Part shown: positions 41,617-51,318 of the stretch, one piece after another | Layout of the letters: the number at the start of each line of letters is the position of its first letter | Numbering within the stretch: position 1 is the first letter of the stretch | Assembly (NCBI RefSeq): GCF_002284575.1 | Contig: NZ_NPKJ01000068.1 | Span: 62,001-126,000, forward strand | Direction of reading: 5' to 3' | DNA from: Mesorhizobium temperatum | GTDB taxonomy: Bacteria > Pseudomonadota > Alphaproteobacteria > Rhizobiales > Rhizobiaceae | Length of the DNA stretch: 64,000 nt | Notes under the pieces: generated by a model | What the model was told of the DNA's origin: nothing | Databases searched by the model: none | Seen by the model: the letters and a program-made list of their open reading frames with translations, nothing else | Translations under genes and position numbers: made by a program

Positions 41617-42447
41617 TTACTTGGTGTAGACCGGTTCGGGTTCGTAGGCGATCGGCTCCGGCTGGGCGCAGCCCGAGTTGCCGAACTGGTAGCGCAGGCC
41701 GCCGCGCACTTCGTGCACATTAATGCCCTTGTCATGGCCAGGACCGACATTGCTGGCGAAGTCGAACATCTTACCGCCTTCGATACGGCTGTAGCGGTAG
41801 CCGACATCGAGCTTGACACGATCGGTCAGGCAGTAGGATGCGCCCGCCATGGCGGCATAGGCAAAACGCCAGCCTTTGCCGCCGCTATGCTCAAACGAAC
41901 CGTCCTCAGTGACGTTATGCAGCGTATCCCACTTGACCCAGGCGCCGCCGATGCCGGCGCCGACATAGGGCGTGATGCCGTGCCAGGTGCCGATATCGAC
42001 ATAGGCGTTGGCGAGAAGCAGCAGCGCGGTATAGGACGAGGTGTCGGTCGAAGTACAGGGATCTCCATCGAGGCAGATGCCGGTGGTCGACCCGCGGAAT
42101 TCGGATTTGCTCATCCAGTCCGCGGTAAGGTCGGTGCGGAAATGCCGGTTGATCTGGTAACCGACGCCGGCACCGGCCGAGAAGGCGCCATCCAGCTTGC
42201 CGCTGTCAAAGCGGCCGGTGCCTGGATCCGGCCCGTAGGTGATGTAGTCGCCGCCGCGGAACTTCGACCAGTGATAGTCGATGTCGCCGCGAATGTACCA
42301 GCCGCCATATTCGACCGGCTGCTCGTAGACGGGCAGCGGCGGGGCCGGCTCGACCACGGGCGGCTCGACGAAGTCGGCGGCGAACACTGGTCCGGCCACG
42401 CCCGCGAGCAGCGCGGCAAAGAGGGCCATTCTTGCTGTATTGAACAT
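41617..42447 (-). CDS. Outer-membrane beta-barrel protein (Omp25/Omp31-like paralogue)
   Basis: The ATG at 42447 is preferred over an in-frame GTG at 42456 because AGGGG lies about 9 nt before the ATG and directly abuts the GTG. The 276-residue protein has a signal peptide ending at VFA-AD (about residue 24). A Pro/Glu-rich linker follows (VEPAPPLPVYEQP), and then a barrel with WYIRGDIDYHWSK. The C-terminus has an extra Pro/Glu-rich tail (PEPIAYEPEPVYTK) that may sit in the periplasm. It shares a domain with its downstream neighbour and also has a CtrA-type site upstream. Confidence 0.87.
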   Translation of the reverse strand: MFNTARMALFAALLAGVAGPVFAADFVEPPVVEPAPPLPVYEQPVEYGGWYIRGDIDYHWSKFRGGDYITYGPDPGTGRFDSGKLDGAFSAGAGVGYQINRHFRTDLTADWMSKSEFRGSTTGICLDGDPCTSTDTSSYTALLLLANAYVDIGTWHGITPYVGAGIGGAWVKWDTLHNVTEDGSFEHSGGKGWRFAYAAMAGASYCLTDRVKLDVGYRYSRIEGGKMFDFASNVGPGHDKGINVHEVRGGLRYQFGNSGCAQPEPIAYEPEPVYTK

Positions 42448-42529
42448 GCTTGTCACCCCTGAGAACCCTCGGCACAGCGAACGCGTCCGAATCTGATTGG
42501 CTTCAGTCGTGGATAATGAATTGGAAAAG

Positions 42530-42557
42530 TTAAAGGGCGTTTAACCGTATCGCTTAA
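42530..42557. promoter_or_regulatory. CtrA-type site upstream of the second outer-membrane protein gene
   Basis: TTAA-AGGGCGT-TTAA (42530-42544) matches TTAA-N7-TTAA exactly, and a third TTAA follows after 9 bp (42554-42557). It lies 83 bp before the start codon. The spacers 7 and 9 are in mirror order to those at 41487-41514. Confidence 0.65.
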
Positions 42558-42627
42558 CCATGAATCTCTAAATCTTTCAGGATTTCGCGTCATTTCCCTG
42601 GATTAATTGGAATGCAACCCAATAAAA

Positions 42628-42651
42628 AAAGCCCGCCGGAAGGCGGGCTTT
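42628..42651 (-). terminator. Rho-independent terminator of glmM
   Basis: The stem AAAGCCCGCC/GGCGGGCTTT has a 4-nt loop and is followed on the minus strand by TTTTTTTATT. Confidence 0.92.
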
Positions 42652-42671
42652 CGACTGGCAAAGCTGCAGGA

Positions 42672-44024
42672 TCAGGCGGCGCTGCGCGTTTCCGAAATGA
42701 CCTCGACGATGTCGTTGACGACGGCCTCGACCAGTTGCTGATCGTCGCCTTCCGCCATGACGCGAATAAGCGGTTCCGTGCCGGATGGCCGGATGACCAG
42801 GCGCCCGGCCTTGCCCAGCCGGTGGCGTGCATCTTCGATCGCCGCCTTGACCGGGGCTTCCTCGAGCGGCTTGCCGCCGGAAATATGGACGTTCTTCAGC
42901 AGCTGCGGCACGGGCGCAAACTTCTTCGACAGTTCGCTGACCGGCCGGTTCTGCCGCTTGATGCAGGCCAGCACCTGGAGCGCCGAGACGAGGCCGTCGC
43001 CGGTCGTGGAAAAATCGGACAGCACGATGTGGCCCGACTGTTCACCGCCGACATTCAGGCCGTGCGCACGCATGTGCTCGACAACATAGCGGTCGCCGAC
43101 CTTGGTGCGGTGCAACTGCAGGTTCATGTCGCCGAGGAAGCGTTCGAGGCCGAGATTGGACATCACCGTCGAAACGACGCCGCCGCCGGCCAGCCGTCCG
43201 CTCTGATGCCAGGACTCGGCGATCAGCGCCATGATCTGGTCGCCATCGACGATCGCGCCGTTCTCGTCGACGATGACGACGCGGTCGGCGTCGCCATCGA
43301 GCGCGATGCCGATATCGGCGCGCACTTCGTGCACCTTCTTCTGCAGGCCGGCCGGATGGGTCGAGCCGCACTCCTTGTTGATGTTGAAGCCGTTGGGCTC
43401 GACATTGATGGCGACGACCTCGGCGCCGAGTTCCCATAGCGCCTCGGGCGCCACCTTGTAGGCAGCGCCATTGGCGCAATCGACGACAATGCGGAGGCCC
43501 GAAAGCGACATCGACCGCGGTAGCGTGCGCTTGGCGAATTCGATATAGCGGTCATGGACGCCGTCGACGCGCTTGGCCCGGCCGAGTCCGTCCGAATCGG
43601 CGAGCGCCAGCTCGATATCCTTGTCGAGCATCCCCTCGATGCGCTCCTCGATCTCGTCGGAGAGCTTGTACCCATCTGGGCCGAACAGCTTGATGCCGTT
43701 GTCGTAGTAAGGATTGTGCGAGGCCGAGATCATCACGCCGATGTCGGCGCGCAACGAGCGCACCAGCATGGCGACCGCGGGCGTCGGAATCGGGCCGAGC
43801 AGGAACACGTCCATGCCGGCGGCGCACAGGCCCGACACCATCGCATTCTCGATCATGTAGCCGGAAAGCCTGGTATCCTTGCCGAGCACGACGCGGTGGC
43901 GATGGTTGCCGCGCTGGAACGAAAGGCCGGCGGCCATGCCGACCCTCATGGCGACCTCCGCCGTCATTGGAAACCTGTTGGCGCGCCCGCGAATGCCGTC
44001 CGTGCCGAAATAACTTCCTGCCAT
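42672..44024 (-). CDS. glmM: Phosphoglucosamine mutase
   Basis: GlmM interconverts glucosamine-6-phosphate and glucosamine-1-phosphate for peptidoglycan and lipopolysaccharide synthesis. The start at 44024 gives 450 residues beginning MAGSYFGTDGIRG. The phosphoserine is Ser102 in SASHNP, the metal loop is DGDADR, and the substrate-binding RPSGTEPLIRV is near the C-terminus. It lies downstream of ftsH in the same direction, as in other rhizobia, but a gene on the other strand separates them here. Confidence 0.96.
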   Translation of the reverse strand: MAGSYFGTDGIRGRANRFPMTAEVAMRVGMAAGLSFQRGNHRHRVVLGKDTRLSGYMIENAMVSGLCAAGMDVFLLGPIPTPAVAMLVRSLRADIGVMISASHNPYYDNGIKLFGPDGYKLSDEIEERIEGMLDKDIELALADSDGLGRAKRVDGVHDRYIEFAKRTLPRSMSLSGLRIVVDCANGAAYKVAPEALWELGAEVVAINVEPNGFNINKECGSTHPAGLQKKVHEVRADIGIALDGDADRVVIVDENGAIVDGDQIMALIAESWHQSGRLAGGGVVSTVMSNLGLERFLGDMNLQLHRTKVGDRYVVEHMRAHGLNVGGEQSGHIVLSDFSTTGDGLVSALQVLACIKRQNRPVSELSKKFAPVPQLLKNVHISGGKPLEEAPVKAAIEDARHRLGKAGRLVIRPSGTEPLIRVMAEGDDQQLVEAVVNDIVEVISETRSAA

Positions 44025-44510
44025 GCTAGCCAGCTTCCCGATGGTTCTTATCCGGCACGTCATGCCACAAATTGGCCCGAGCCTATCATCACAATGCATG
44101 ATTATATGTCACCAATCCTTAGAAAATTGTTGGTTTGTGTGTTTTGTGTCACGCTAGTGCTTTGATTTGCCGGCTCTGGTTGTGGCAGCAGCCTTCAGGA
44201 ACTTCAGACCGCATCTGCATTCTTTGGTGTGTCGTCAGTGTCCGGGCAATCAGGTCCGCCGCACCGGCCGACCCGATCGACCTGTCATGTGAGGCCGTTC
44301 CTGACTGTGGCCGCTCTATACGCGTTTTCCGTGCAGACGGACCGGAAAATTTTTCATCTGGCGGTCAGTAGCTGGCGACGGTTCCATCATTTTCCCGGAA
44401 ATAATGCATTTTCCTGCCGCTTTTGCGCTATTTAGCATCTGGCGCAACCAGTCGTTGAGTGCTATTGCTTGCATGGGACATATCGTGAACACCTGAAGGG
44501 AGAAGACTCA
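44025..44510. other. 486-bp divergent intergenic region (glmM / Cys-module protein)
   Basis: It is more AT-rich than its surroundings and has no gene I can support. It should hold the glmM promoter and the promoter of the secreted Cys-module gene. I see no clear operator or repeat. Confidence 0.5.
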
Positions 44511-45308
44511 ATGCTCATCCATCGACTTGCCGCTTTGACGGGTCTTGCCGTCGCGACTTTATTCCTGGCGGCGCCCGCCAATGCACTGACCATGGCCGAA
44601 TGCAGCACCAAGTATAACGCGGCAAAGGATGCCGGAACACTTGGCGGGCAGAACTGGAACCAGTTCCGCAACGCAGAATGCGTCACCGAGGCCGTCACAA
44701 CCGACGCCACGCCAGCCACGGCGGACACCACCAGCGCTGCAGCTACCGATGCGGCACCGGGCCTGGCGGCGAAAGAATGCAGCACCAAATACCGGTCTGC
44801 AAAAGCCGCCGGCACGCTGAACGGCATGAAGTGGAATGACTTCCGCAAGAGCGAATGCGCCGCCGGCGCCACCGCGACGGTGGAACCCGCTGCAGCGACG
44901 ACCAAGGCAGCGGCAACTGCCAACGCAGGCAGCGGCCTCAGCAGGGCGGATTGCAGCGCCAAATATCAGGCGGCCAAGACCGGCAACACGCTGAACAGCA
45001 TGAAGTGGAACGACTTCCGGATGAGCCAGTGCGGTGCCGGTGCTTCCGACGACGACACCGTACCGGCAGCCGATCAGGCAAGCCTCACCAGCCACCCGGA
45101 AACGCCGACCCTCATCGCTCCCGAGGGTGTGACGTTTCCGAAGGCGGTCTCCAACAAGTATAGCAGCGAATCCCCGGCCAAGGCCCGCATGCACACTTGC
45201 CGCGACCAATATCACGCCAACAAGGAGGCCAATGCGCTGGGCGGCCTCAAGTGGATCCAGAAGGGCGGCGGATTCTACAGCCTGTGCAATGCCGCGCTGA
45301 AGAGCTGA
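44511..45308 (+). CDS. Secreted protein of four Cys-framed modules, unknown function
   Basis: I do not recognise this family. The start follows GAAGGGAGAAG. The 265-residue protein has a signal peptide ending at NA-LT (about residue 25). Four modules follow with the pattern C-x3-Y-x3-K-x4-L-x4-W-x2-F-x4-C. The framing cysteines are 31/57, 90/116, 148/174 and 230/259; the first three pairs are each exactly 26 apart and the last has a 3-residue insertion. Ala/Thr-rich linkers of 31-55 residues separate the modules. Each pair probably forms a disulfide in the periplasm or outside. It interrupts the usual ftsH-glmM neighbourhood on the opposite strand and has its own terminator. Confidence 0.85.
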   Translation: MLIHRLAALTGLAVATLFLAAPANALTMAECSTKYNAAKDAGTLGGQNWNQFRNAECVTEAVTTDATPATADTTSAAATDAAPGLAAKECSTKYRSAKAAGTLNGMKWNDFRKSECAAGATATVEPAAATTKAAATANAGSGLSRADCSAKYQAAKTGNTLNSMKWNDFRMSQCGAGASDDDTVPAADQASLTSHPETPTLIAPEGVTFPKAVSNKYSSESPAKARMHTCRDQYHANKEANALGGLKWIQKGGGFYSLCNAALKS

Positions 45309-45335
45309 TCGGCAGCAGCATCTGAAGACAGAAAG

Positions 45336-45366
45336 GCCCGCGAACCGCAAGGTTCGCGGGCTTTTT
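45336..45366 (+). terminator. Rho-independent terminator of the Cys-module gene
   Basis: The stem GCCCGCGAACC/GGTTCGCGGGC with a GCAA tetraloop is followed by TTTTT. It lies 28 nt after the stop codon. Confidence 0.95.
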
Positions 45367-45410
45367 GTTGCCGGTGGCGGCGGACGGTCCTGCGGGCGCC
45401 GGCGAAGCCA

Positions 45411-45452
45411 CTGCCAATCTCCCCTTTGACGGGGAGATTGGCAGGACAGAGG
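45411..45452. repeat. Inverted repeat, family C, copy 2 (short form)
   Basis: CTGCCAATCTCCCC (45411-45424) and GGGGAGATTGGCAG (45431-45444) are perfect complements, followed by GACAGAGG. The same GGGGAGATTGGCAG and GGCAGGACAGAGG strings occur in the element at 28601-28751. Confidence 0.75.
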
Positions 45453-45481
45453 GGAAGGATCGCGGCATCATTCCAGCTTGG

Positions 45482-45615
45482 GTTCCTCGCCCCCACGAGA
45501 GTGGGGGAGAGGTGGCTCGGCGAGGCCGAGACGGAGAGGGGGACCTGCGCCCTACGAAGCCCCCTCTCCGGCCGCTTCGCGGCCACCTCTCCCCCGCTTT
45601 GCGGGGGCGAGGAAC
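45482..45615. repeat. 134-bp nested inverted repeat
   Basis: The outer arms GTTCCTCGCCCCC...GAGAGGTGGC (45482-45516) and their complement (45582-45615) pair along about 34 bp. Each arm has its own hairpin, CCCCCAC-gaga-GTGGGGG on the left and CCCCCGC-ttt-GCGGGGG on the right. Inner CGGAGAGGGGG/CCCCCTCTCCG arms also pair, so the whole element can fold into one long rod. Confidence 0.8.
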
Positions 45616-45750
45616 CCAGGTCTTGAGAGGTCGGCCGGACAGCGCGCCCCTCGTAACTCACCATTTGCCGAATCCAGTTGTGGGAGCGGATGCGATGTGG
45701 GGGTGAACGGCTTTCGCGCCGTGATCGGCTGTCGGCAACCTCCTGAACAA

Positions 45751-45780
45751 AAAACGCCGCGGTTCGAGCCGCGGCGTTTT
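45751..45780 (-). terminator. Terminator of ftsH
   Basis: The stem CGCCGCGG/CCGCGGCG has a 6-nt loop with runs of A before and T after, so it can work on both strands. On the minus strand it is followed by TTTTTTGTTC. It lies 26 nt after the ftsH stop. Confidence 0.9.
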
Positions 45781-45805
45781 CGAAATCAATCTCCTGAGCC
45801 GGACC

Positions 45806-47737
<1,932 letters not shown>

Positions 47738-47791
47738 TTGTCCCGTTGGCGTCCGCTGGCGGACACGCGTCGTGAGAGGAAACTTGGGTCT

Positions 47792-47821
47792 AACATAGGG
47801 ATGGCGCCTTCCCTTGCCAAG
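47792..47821 (-). promoter_or_regulatory. Candidate sigma-32 (RpoH) promoter of ftsH
   Basis: On the minus strand CTTGGC (47816-47821) and CCTATGTT (47792-47799) are 16 bp apart. This resembles the rhizobial RpoH pattern (CTTGAA and CCTATnT-like boxes) with mismatches in the first box. ftsH is a known RpoH target in other bacteria. Confidence 0.35.
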
Positions 47822-47839
47822 CAGAACAGCATGTCGCGG

Positions 47840-49231
47840 TTAAGCTTTCGCCCATGAATAACCGGCAGTGTGGCCGCGGAAAGGCGTGGCAGGAAGAAGC
47901 GGCGCGCCGATCAGTGCGGCGACTGTTCCGGCCGGCGCCAGGTCGAAGGACGGCAGGAAGCGGGCAAAGGGCGCGACCACCGCGCATACCGCCATTCGTG
48001 GCAAGACCGGTCTGTCCTGCGCCAGGCTAACGGATTCGCCAAGATGTTCACTTGAGCGCCACAGCACCGGCTCGGCCGCCAGAGCCGCGCGGACAAGGCT
48101 TGGCGGCGTGCCGTCTTCGGCAATTGCCAGTTTTGCGGCACGAGCCGCGCCGAGCGGCGCGATCAGAAATGCACCTGGCTCGTCGCCCAATGTGATCCTC
48201 CGGCGGCCATCCCAGAGGGCATTGTCCACGGCAGGAGCAGCGGGCGGCAGGTTGCGGGTTTCGCGACGCAGGAAGATGCCGGCACGCCGTGCATCGACCA
48301 CCGTCCGCGACAATGTGGCGCAAAATGGCGGGGTCCTCAGCCGGTTGAGCAGCGCCTCGCTGCGAACCTGGTCGGGCAGAAAGGCAACGCCGCCGACAGT
48401 CGCCAGCAGGATGCGCAGCGCATAGACGGCCGCCGGTTCGTCGCCGGCCGTCGCAAAACCCGGATCGAGACGGATAAGGCCATCGGCGGGGCTGCTGGCA
48501 AAGCCACGGATCAGCGCGGCGGCGCGATGGCCAAGCTGTTCGCGCTCCACCGCAGCCCGCGCGGCCAGCGCCACCGCATCTTCCACGCGCTGCGCACCAT
48601 TGCCGTCGGCAAGCGCTGCGCGGATTCGCGGCCGCTCGAAAGCCTCGTCTTCATTGGTCGGGTCTTCGGCCCAGCCGACATTTGCGCGCCGCAGGAATTC
48701 GCGCAGCGCCGCACGTCGTGTGCCGAGAAGCGGCCGTGCGATCCAGATCCGCCAGTCGTAAAGGGTTGCAGGCGCCATGCCGGCAAGGCCTCGCCTCTCT
48801 TCGCGTGCCCCATTGCCGCGCGCGTGCCGCATCAGCACGGTCTCGGCCTGGTCGTCGGCAGTGTGGCCGGTCAGGATCAGGCCGATACCTTCCGCCTGCG
48901 CTGCCTCGGCCAGCAGCCGGTAGCGGGCTTCTCGCGCAGCAGCCGGCAGGCCGGTCGACGGCTTGCGCCCGGACCAGACCAGGATGCGGTGGGCAACGCC
49001 GCGCCCGGCACAAAGCCTGGCCACGGCTTGCGCTTCCGCTGCTGAGCCCGGCCGCAGACCGTGATCGATCGTCACGGCCAGCAATTTCGTTGCCGGCGCG
49101 GTACGGTCGAGGTGATCTTTAAGGAGAAGGAGAAGGGCGGTCGAGTCGCTGCCGCCGGACACGGCCGCAACAGCGCCGTTCGTAAAATCGATCTGCGAAA
49201 AAACCGAAAGGTCAGGCTCGGTTTCGAGCAT
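47840..49231 (-). CDS. tilS: tRNA(Ile)-lysidine synthetase
   Basis: TilS converts C34 of the tRNA-Ile CAU anticodon to lysidine, so that it reads AUA. The 463-residue protein has the PP-loop SGGSDS at residues 25-30 and the N-terminal synthetase domain. The C-terminal region is divergent. The ATG at 49231 is used; an in-frame TTG one codon earlier is less likely. It lies between cpoB and ftsH, 21 bp after cpoB. Confidence 0.92.
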   Translation of the reverse strand: MLETEPDLSVFSQIDFTNGAVAAVSGGSDSTALLLLLKDHLDRTAPATKLLAVTIDHGLRPGSAAEAQAVARLCAGRGVAHRILVWSGRKPSTGLPAAAREARYRLLAEAAQAEGIGLILTGHTADDQAETVLMRHARGNGAREERRGLAGMAPATLYDWRIWIARPLLGTRRAALREFLRRANVGWAEDPTNEDEAFERPRIRAALADGNGAQRVEDAVALAARAAVEREQLGHRAAALIRGFASSPADGLIRLDPGFATAGDEPAAVYALRILLATVGGVAFLPDQVRSEALLNRLRTPPFCATLSRTVVDARRAGIFLRRETRNLPPAAPAVDNALWDGRRRITLGDEPGAFLIAPLGAARAAKLAIAEDGTPPSLVRAALAAEPVLWRSSEHLGESVSLAQDRPVLPRMAVCAVVAPFARFLPSFDLAPAGTVAALIGAPLLPATPFRGHTAGYSWAKA

Positions 49232-49252
49232 CAATGCATGTCGCCCAAAAAA

Positions 49253-50341
49253 CTAGCACGCCGCGAGCGCCCTTTCCTGCTTGACGCGTTCCTTGAGCGT
49301 GCCGGAAACGTTGGGATAGCGCTTGCCGATCTCGCCGAAAGTGGCGCAGGCCACGTCGCGCTGGTTCAAGCCGACCAGCGAGACACCGAGCTTCAGCAGC
49401 ATGTCGGGAGCCTTCTTGGCCTTCGGATAGTCCTTGCTGGCGGCGAGGAAAGTCTCGGCCGCATCGCGGTATTTCTGCTGGCCGAGCAGCGACTCACCCA
49501 GCCAGTAATGGGCGTCCGCCGCCTTGGCGTCCTTGGGGAAGCGGGCGATGTGGTCGCGAAAACCCTGTTCGGCAGTGCTGTAGTCGCCCGACAGGATGAA
49601 TTGGTAGGAGTTGCGGTAAAGCTCCTCCGGGTCGTCGGTGGCGGGCAGCGCCGCAACCACCGTATCGTCGGACTTGCCAGCCTGCGTGCCAGCGGCTTGG
49701 TCGCCGACGGCTTGGCCACCGGGGACGGGGGCGGTGTTCTGCGCCGGTGCATGTGCCTGCGTGTTGCCGTCGGCGTCTATCACATTGCCGTTCTTGTCGA
49801 CAGTGATGGTGCCGAACGTCTTCGGCGGCGTGCCCGGGATCACCGCGCCGGGTTCACCCGTCGGCGATTCGACGATAACCTCCCCGCTCTGGTCGCCGGC
49901 TGGCGGTGTGCCCGCATCGGCCGGCGCGTGCGTCGCCGGAGCCTCGGCGACGCTGCTGTCGGTGTTGGTGGTCGCGTCCGACTTCTTCTGCTCGGCTGGT
50001 TGCTGCGCGCCTTGCGAGCCGCCTTCCAGCTGCTGGAAGCGGAACTCGTTGTCTTCCTGCTGCTTGCGGATCTGCTCCTGCATCTGCAGCACCTGGAAGT
50101 TGAGCTCCTCAATCTTGCCGTTCATTTGCCGGAGTTGTTCCTCCAGCGCGGTAGTGCCGGTGCCATCCTGTGCAAATTGAACCTGATCCGGTTTCTTTTT
50201 TTCACCGAAAATGCCGAGCGTCGGCAGGCGGAAGGAAAAACCGCTTTTTTCTGCACCTTGCTCATTGCCGATTGCCGGGGCAGCGACGCTTGATACGAGC
50301 AGCAGCGCAAGCGTGCCGCTCAAGACCGATCTGAAATGCAT
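49253..50341 (-). CDS. cpoB: Tol-Pal system protein CpoB (YbgF)
   Basis: CpoB coordinates peptidoglycan synthesis with outer-membrane constriction at division. The start at 50341 follows GAGAGG and gives 362 residues. There is a signal peptide ending near AIG (about 25), then a coiled coil (about 60-100, EEQLRQMNGKIEELNFQVLQMQEQI region). A long low-complexity linker follows (about 105-225), and then TPR repeats near the C-terminus (DPEELYRNSYQFILSGDYST, then WLGESLLGQQKYRDAAETFL). It follows pal in the same direction. Confidence 0.92.
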   Translation of the reverse strand: MHFRSVLSGTLALLLVSSVAAPAIGNEQGAEKSGFSFRLPTLGIFGEKKKPDQVQFAQDGTGTTALEEQLRQMNGKIEELNFQVLQMQEQIRKQQEDNEFRFQQLEGGSQGAQQPAEQKKSDATTNTDSSVAEAPATHAPADAGTPPAGDQSGEVIVESPTGEPGAVIPGTPPKTFGTITVDKNGNVIDADGNTQAHAPAQNTAPVPGGQAVGDQAAGTQAGKSDDTVVAALPATDDPEELYRNSYQFILSGDYSTAEQGFRDHIARFPKDAKAADAHYWLGESLLGQQKYRDAAETFLAASKDYPKAKKAPDMLLKLGVSLVGLNQRDVACATFGEIGKRYPNVSGTLKERVKQERALAAC

Positions 50342-50544
50342 GTGCCTCTCGCCGTGAAATTGTTTGCCTGTTGCATGCCTTTCGATCGGAGTGGGACCGT
50401 CAGGCGCCTCGGCTCTTAGCAGGACGGCAGGACTTCGGCCAAATTTTGTTTCAAGTCTCATATCCGGGCGTCGGACATGAAAAAGGCGGCCGCGGCCGCC
50501 TTTCGCATATATGTGTTGCATTTCTGCCGATCAGGAATTGCCGA

Positions 50545-51051
50545 TCAAGAACCGGCGCCGCTGATCGTGGTGACGGCGCGGCGGTTCTGCGACCAGCAGG
50601 AGATGTCGTCGCAAACCGCGACCGGACGCTCCTTGCCGTAGGAAATGGTCTTCAGGCGCTGGGCGGAAACACCCCTGGCGACGAGAAAGTCGCGGGTGGC
50701 GGCGGCACGGCGGGCGCCGAGCGCCAGATTGTATTCGCGCGTGCCGCGCTCGTCGGCATGGCCTTCGATGACGATGGCATACTGCCTATACTGGTTCAGC
50801 CACTGCGCCTGGCGCGAAAGCGTCGTCTGCGCGTCGGCGCGGATCGAGGACGAATCCGTGTCGAAGAAGATGCGGTCGCCGATGTTGACGGTGAAGTCCT
50901 GGGCCGAACCGGGCGTTGCCGCTCCGGCGCCGCTGAGACCGAGATCGGCGGCGCTGTTCGGGGTTTTTTTCGAAGCGCAACCGGCGATGGCGAGCGACGC
51001 CACCAGCGCGATCATCACCGGGTTTCTGGTAAGTGCTGCGATACGGCCCAT
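50545..51051 (-). CDS. pal: Peptidoglycan-associated lipoprotein Pal
   Basis: Pal anchors the outer membrane to peptidoglycan and works with TolB. The start at 51051 follows AAGGAGAGG and gives 168 residues. The lipobox is LAIAGC with Cys25. The OmpA-like peptidoglycan-binding domain (about 60-165) has IVIEGHADERGTREYNLALG. A near-match to a CtrA site lies upstream. Confidence 0.96.
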   Translation of the reverse strand: MGRIAALTRNPVMIALVASLAIAGCASKKTPNSAADLGLSGAGAATPGSAQDFTVNIGDRIFFDTDSSSIRADAQTTLSRQAQWLNQYRQYAIVIEGHADERGTREYNLALGARRAAATRDFLVARGVSAQRLKTISYGKERPVAVCDDISCWSQNRRAVTTISGAGS

Positions 51052-51109
51052 GCCGCCTCTCCTTCGCAATTCGAGTGATTTCGTTGATCGTCCAGTAACC
51101 ACGTTTGGG

Positions 51110-51124
51110 TTAACCGGCGTTCAA
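51110..51124. promoter_or_regulatory. Near-match to a CtrA site upstream of pal
   Basis: TTAA-CCGGCGT-TCAA (51110-51124) matches TTAA-N7-TTAA with one mismatch, 59 bp before the pal start. A further TTAA is at 51133. Confidence 0.35.
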
Positions 51125-51318
51125 GAAACACGGTTAAAATTTGGTTTCGGCTGCCGTCCGCAGCCGTTTTGCCAGTGGGCCCACCAGAGAGGGCTATCCG
51201 AAGGGCAACAATGCGCGCGGACCGTAGGCGGAAATGCGGCTAAAACGCGACCAAGCCGTGGAAAGGAGCGAATTGAAGAGTTGAGGAATCCCGTTTCTTC
51301 ATCTCTCCAATTCCTCAC

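Larger units (their letters stand above)
45309..45805. other. 497-bp intergenic region filled with hairpin elements
   Basis: Between the convergent Cys-module gene and ftsH lie two terminators and two repeat elements (45411-45452 and 45482-45615). No gene is supported; open frames here read through the repeats. Confidence 0.7.
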
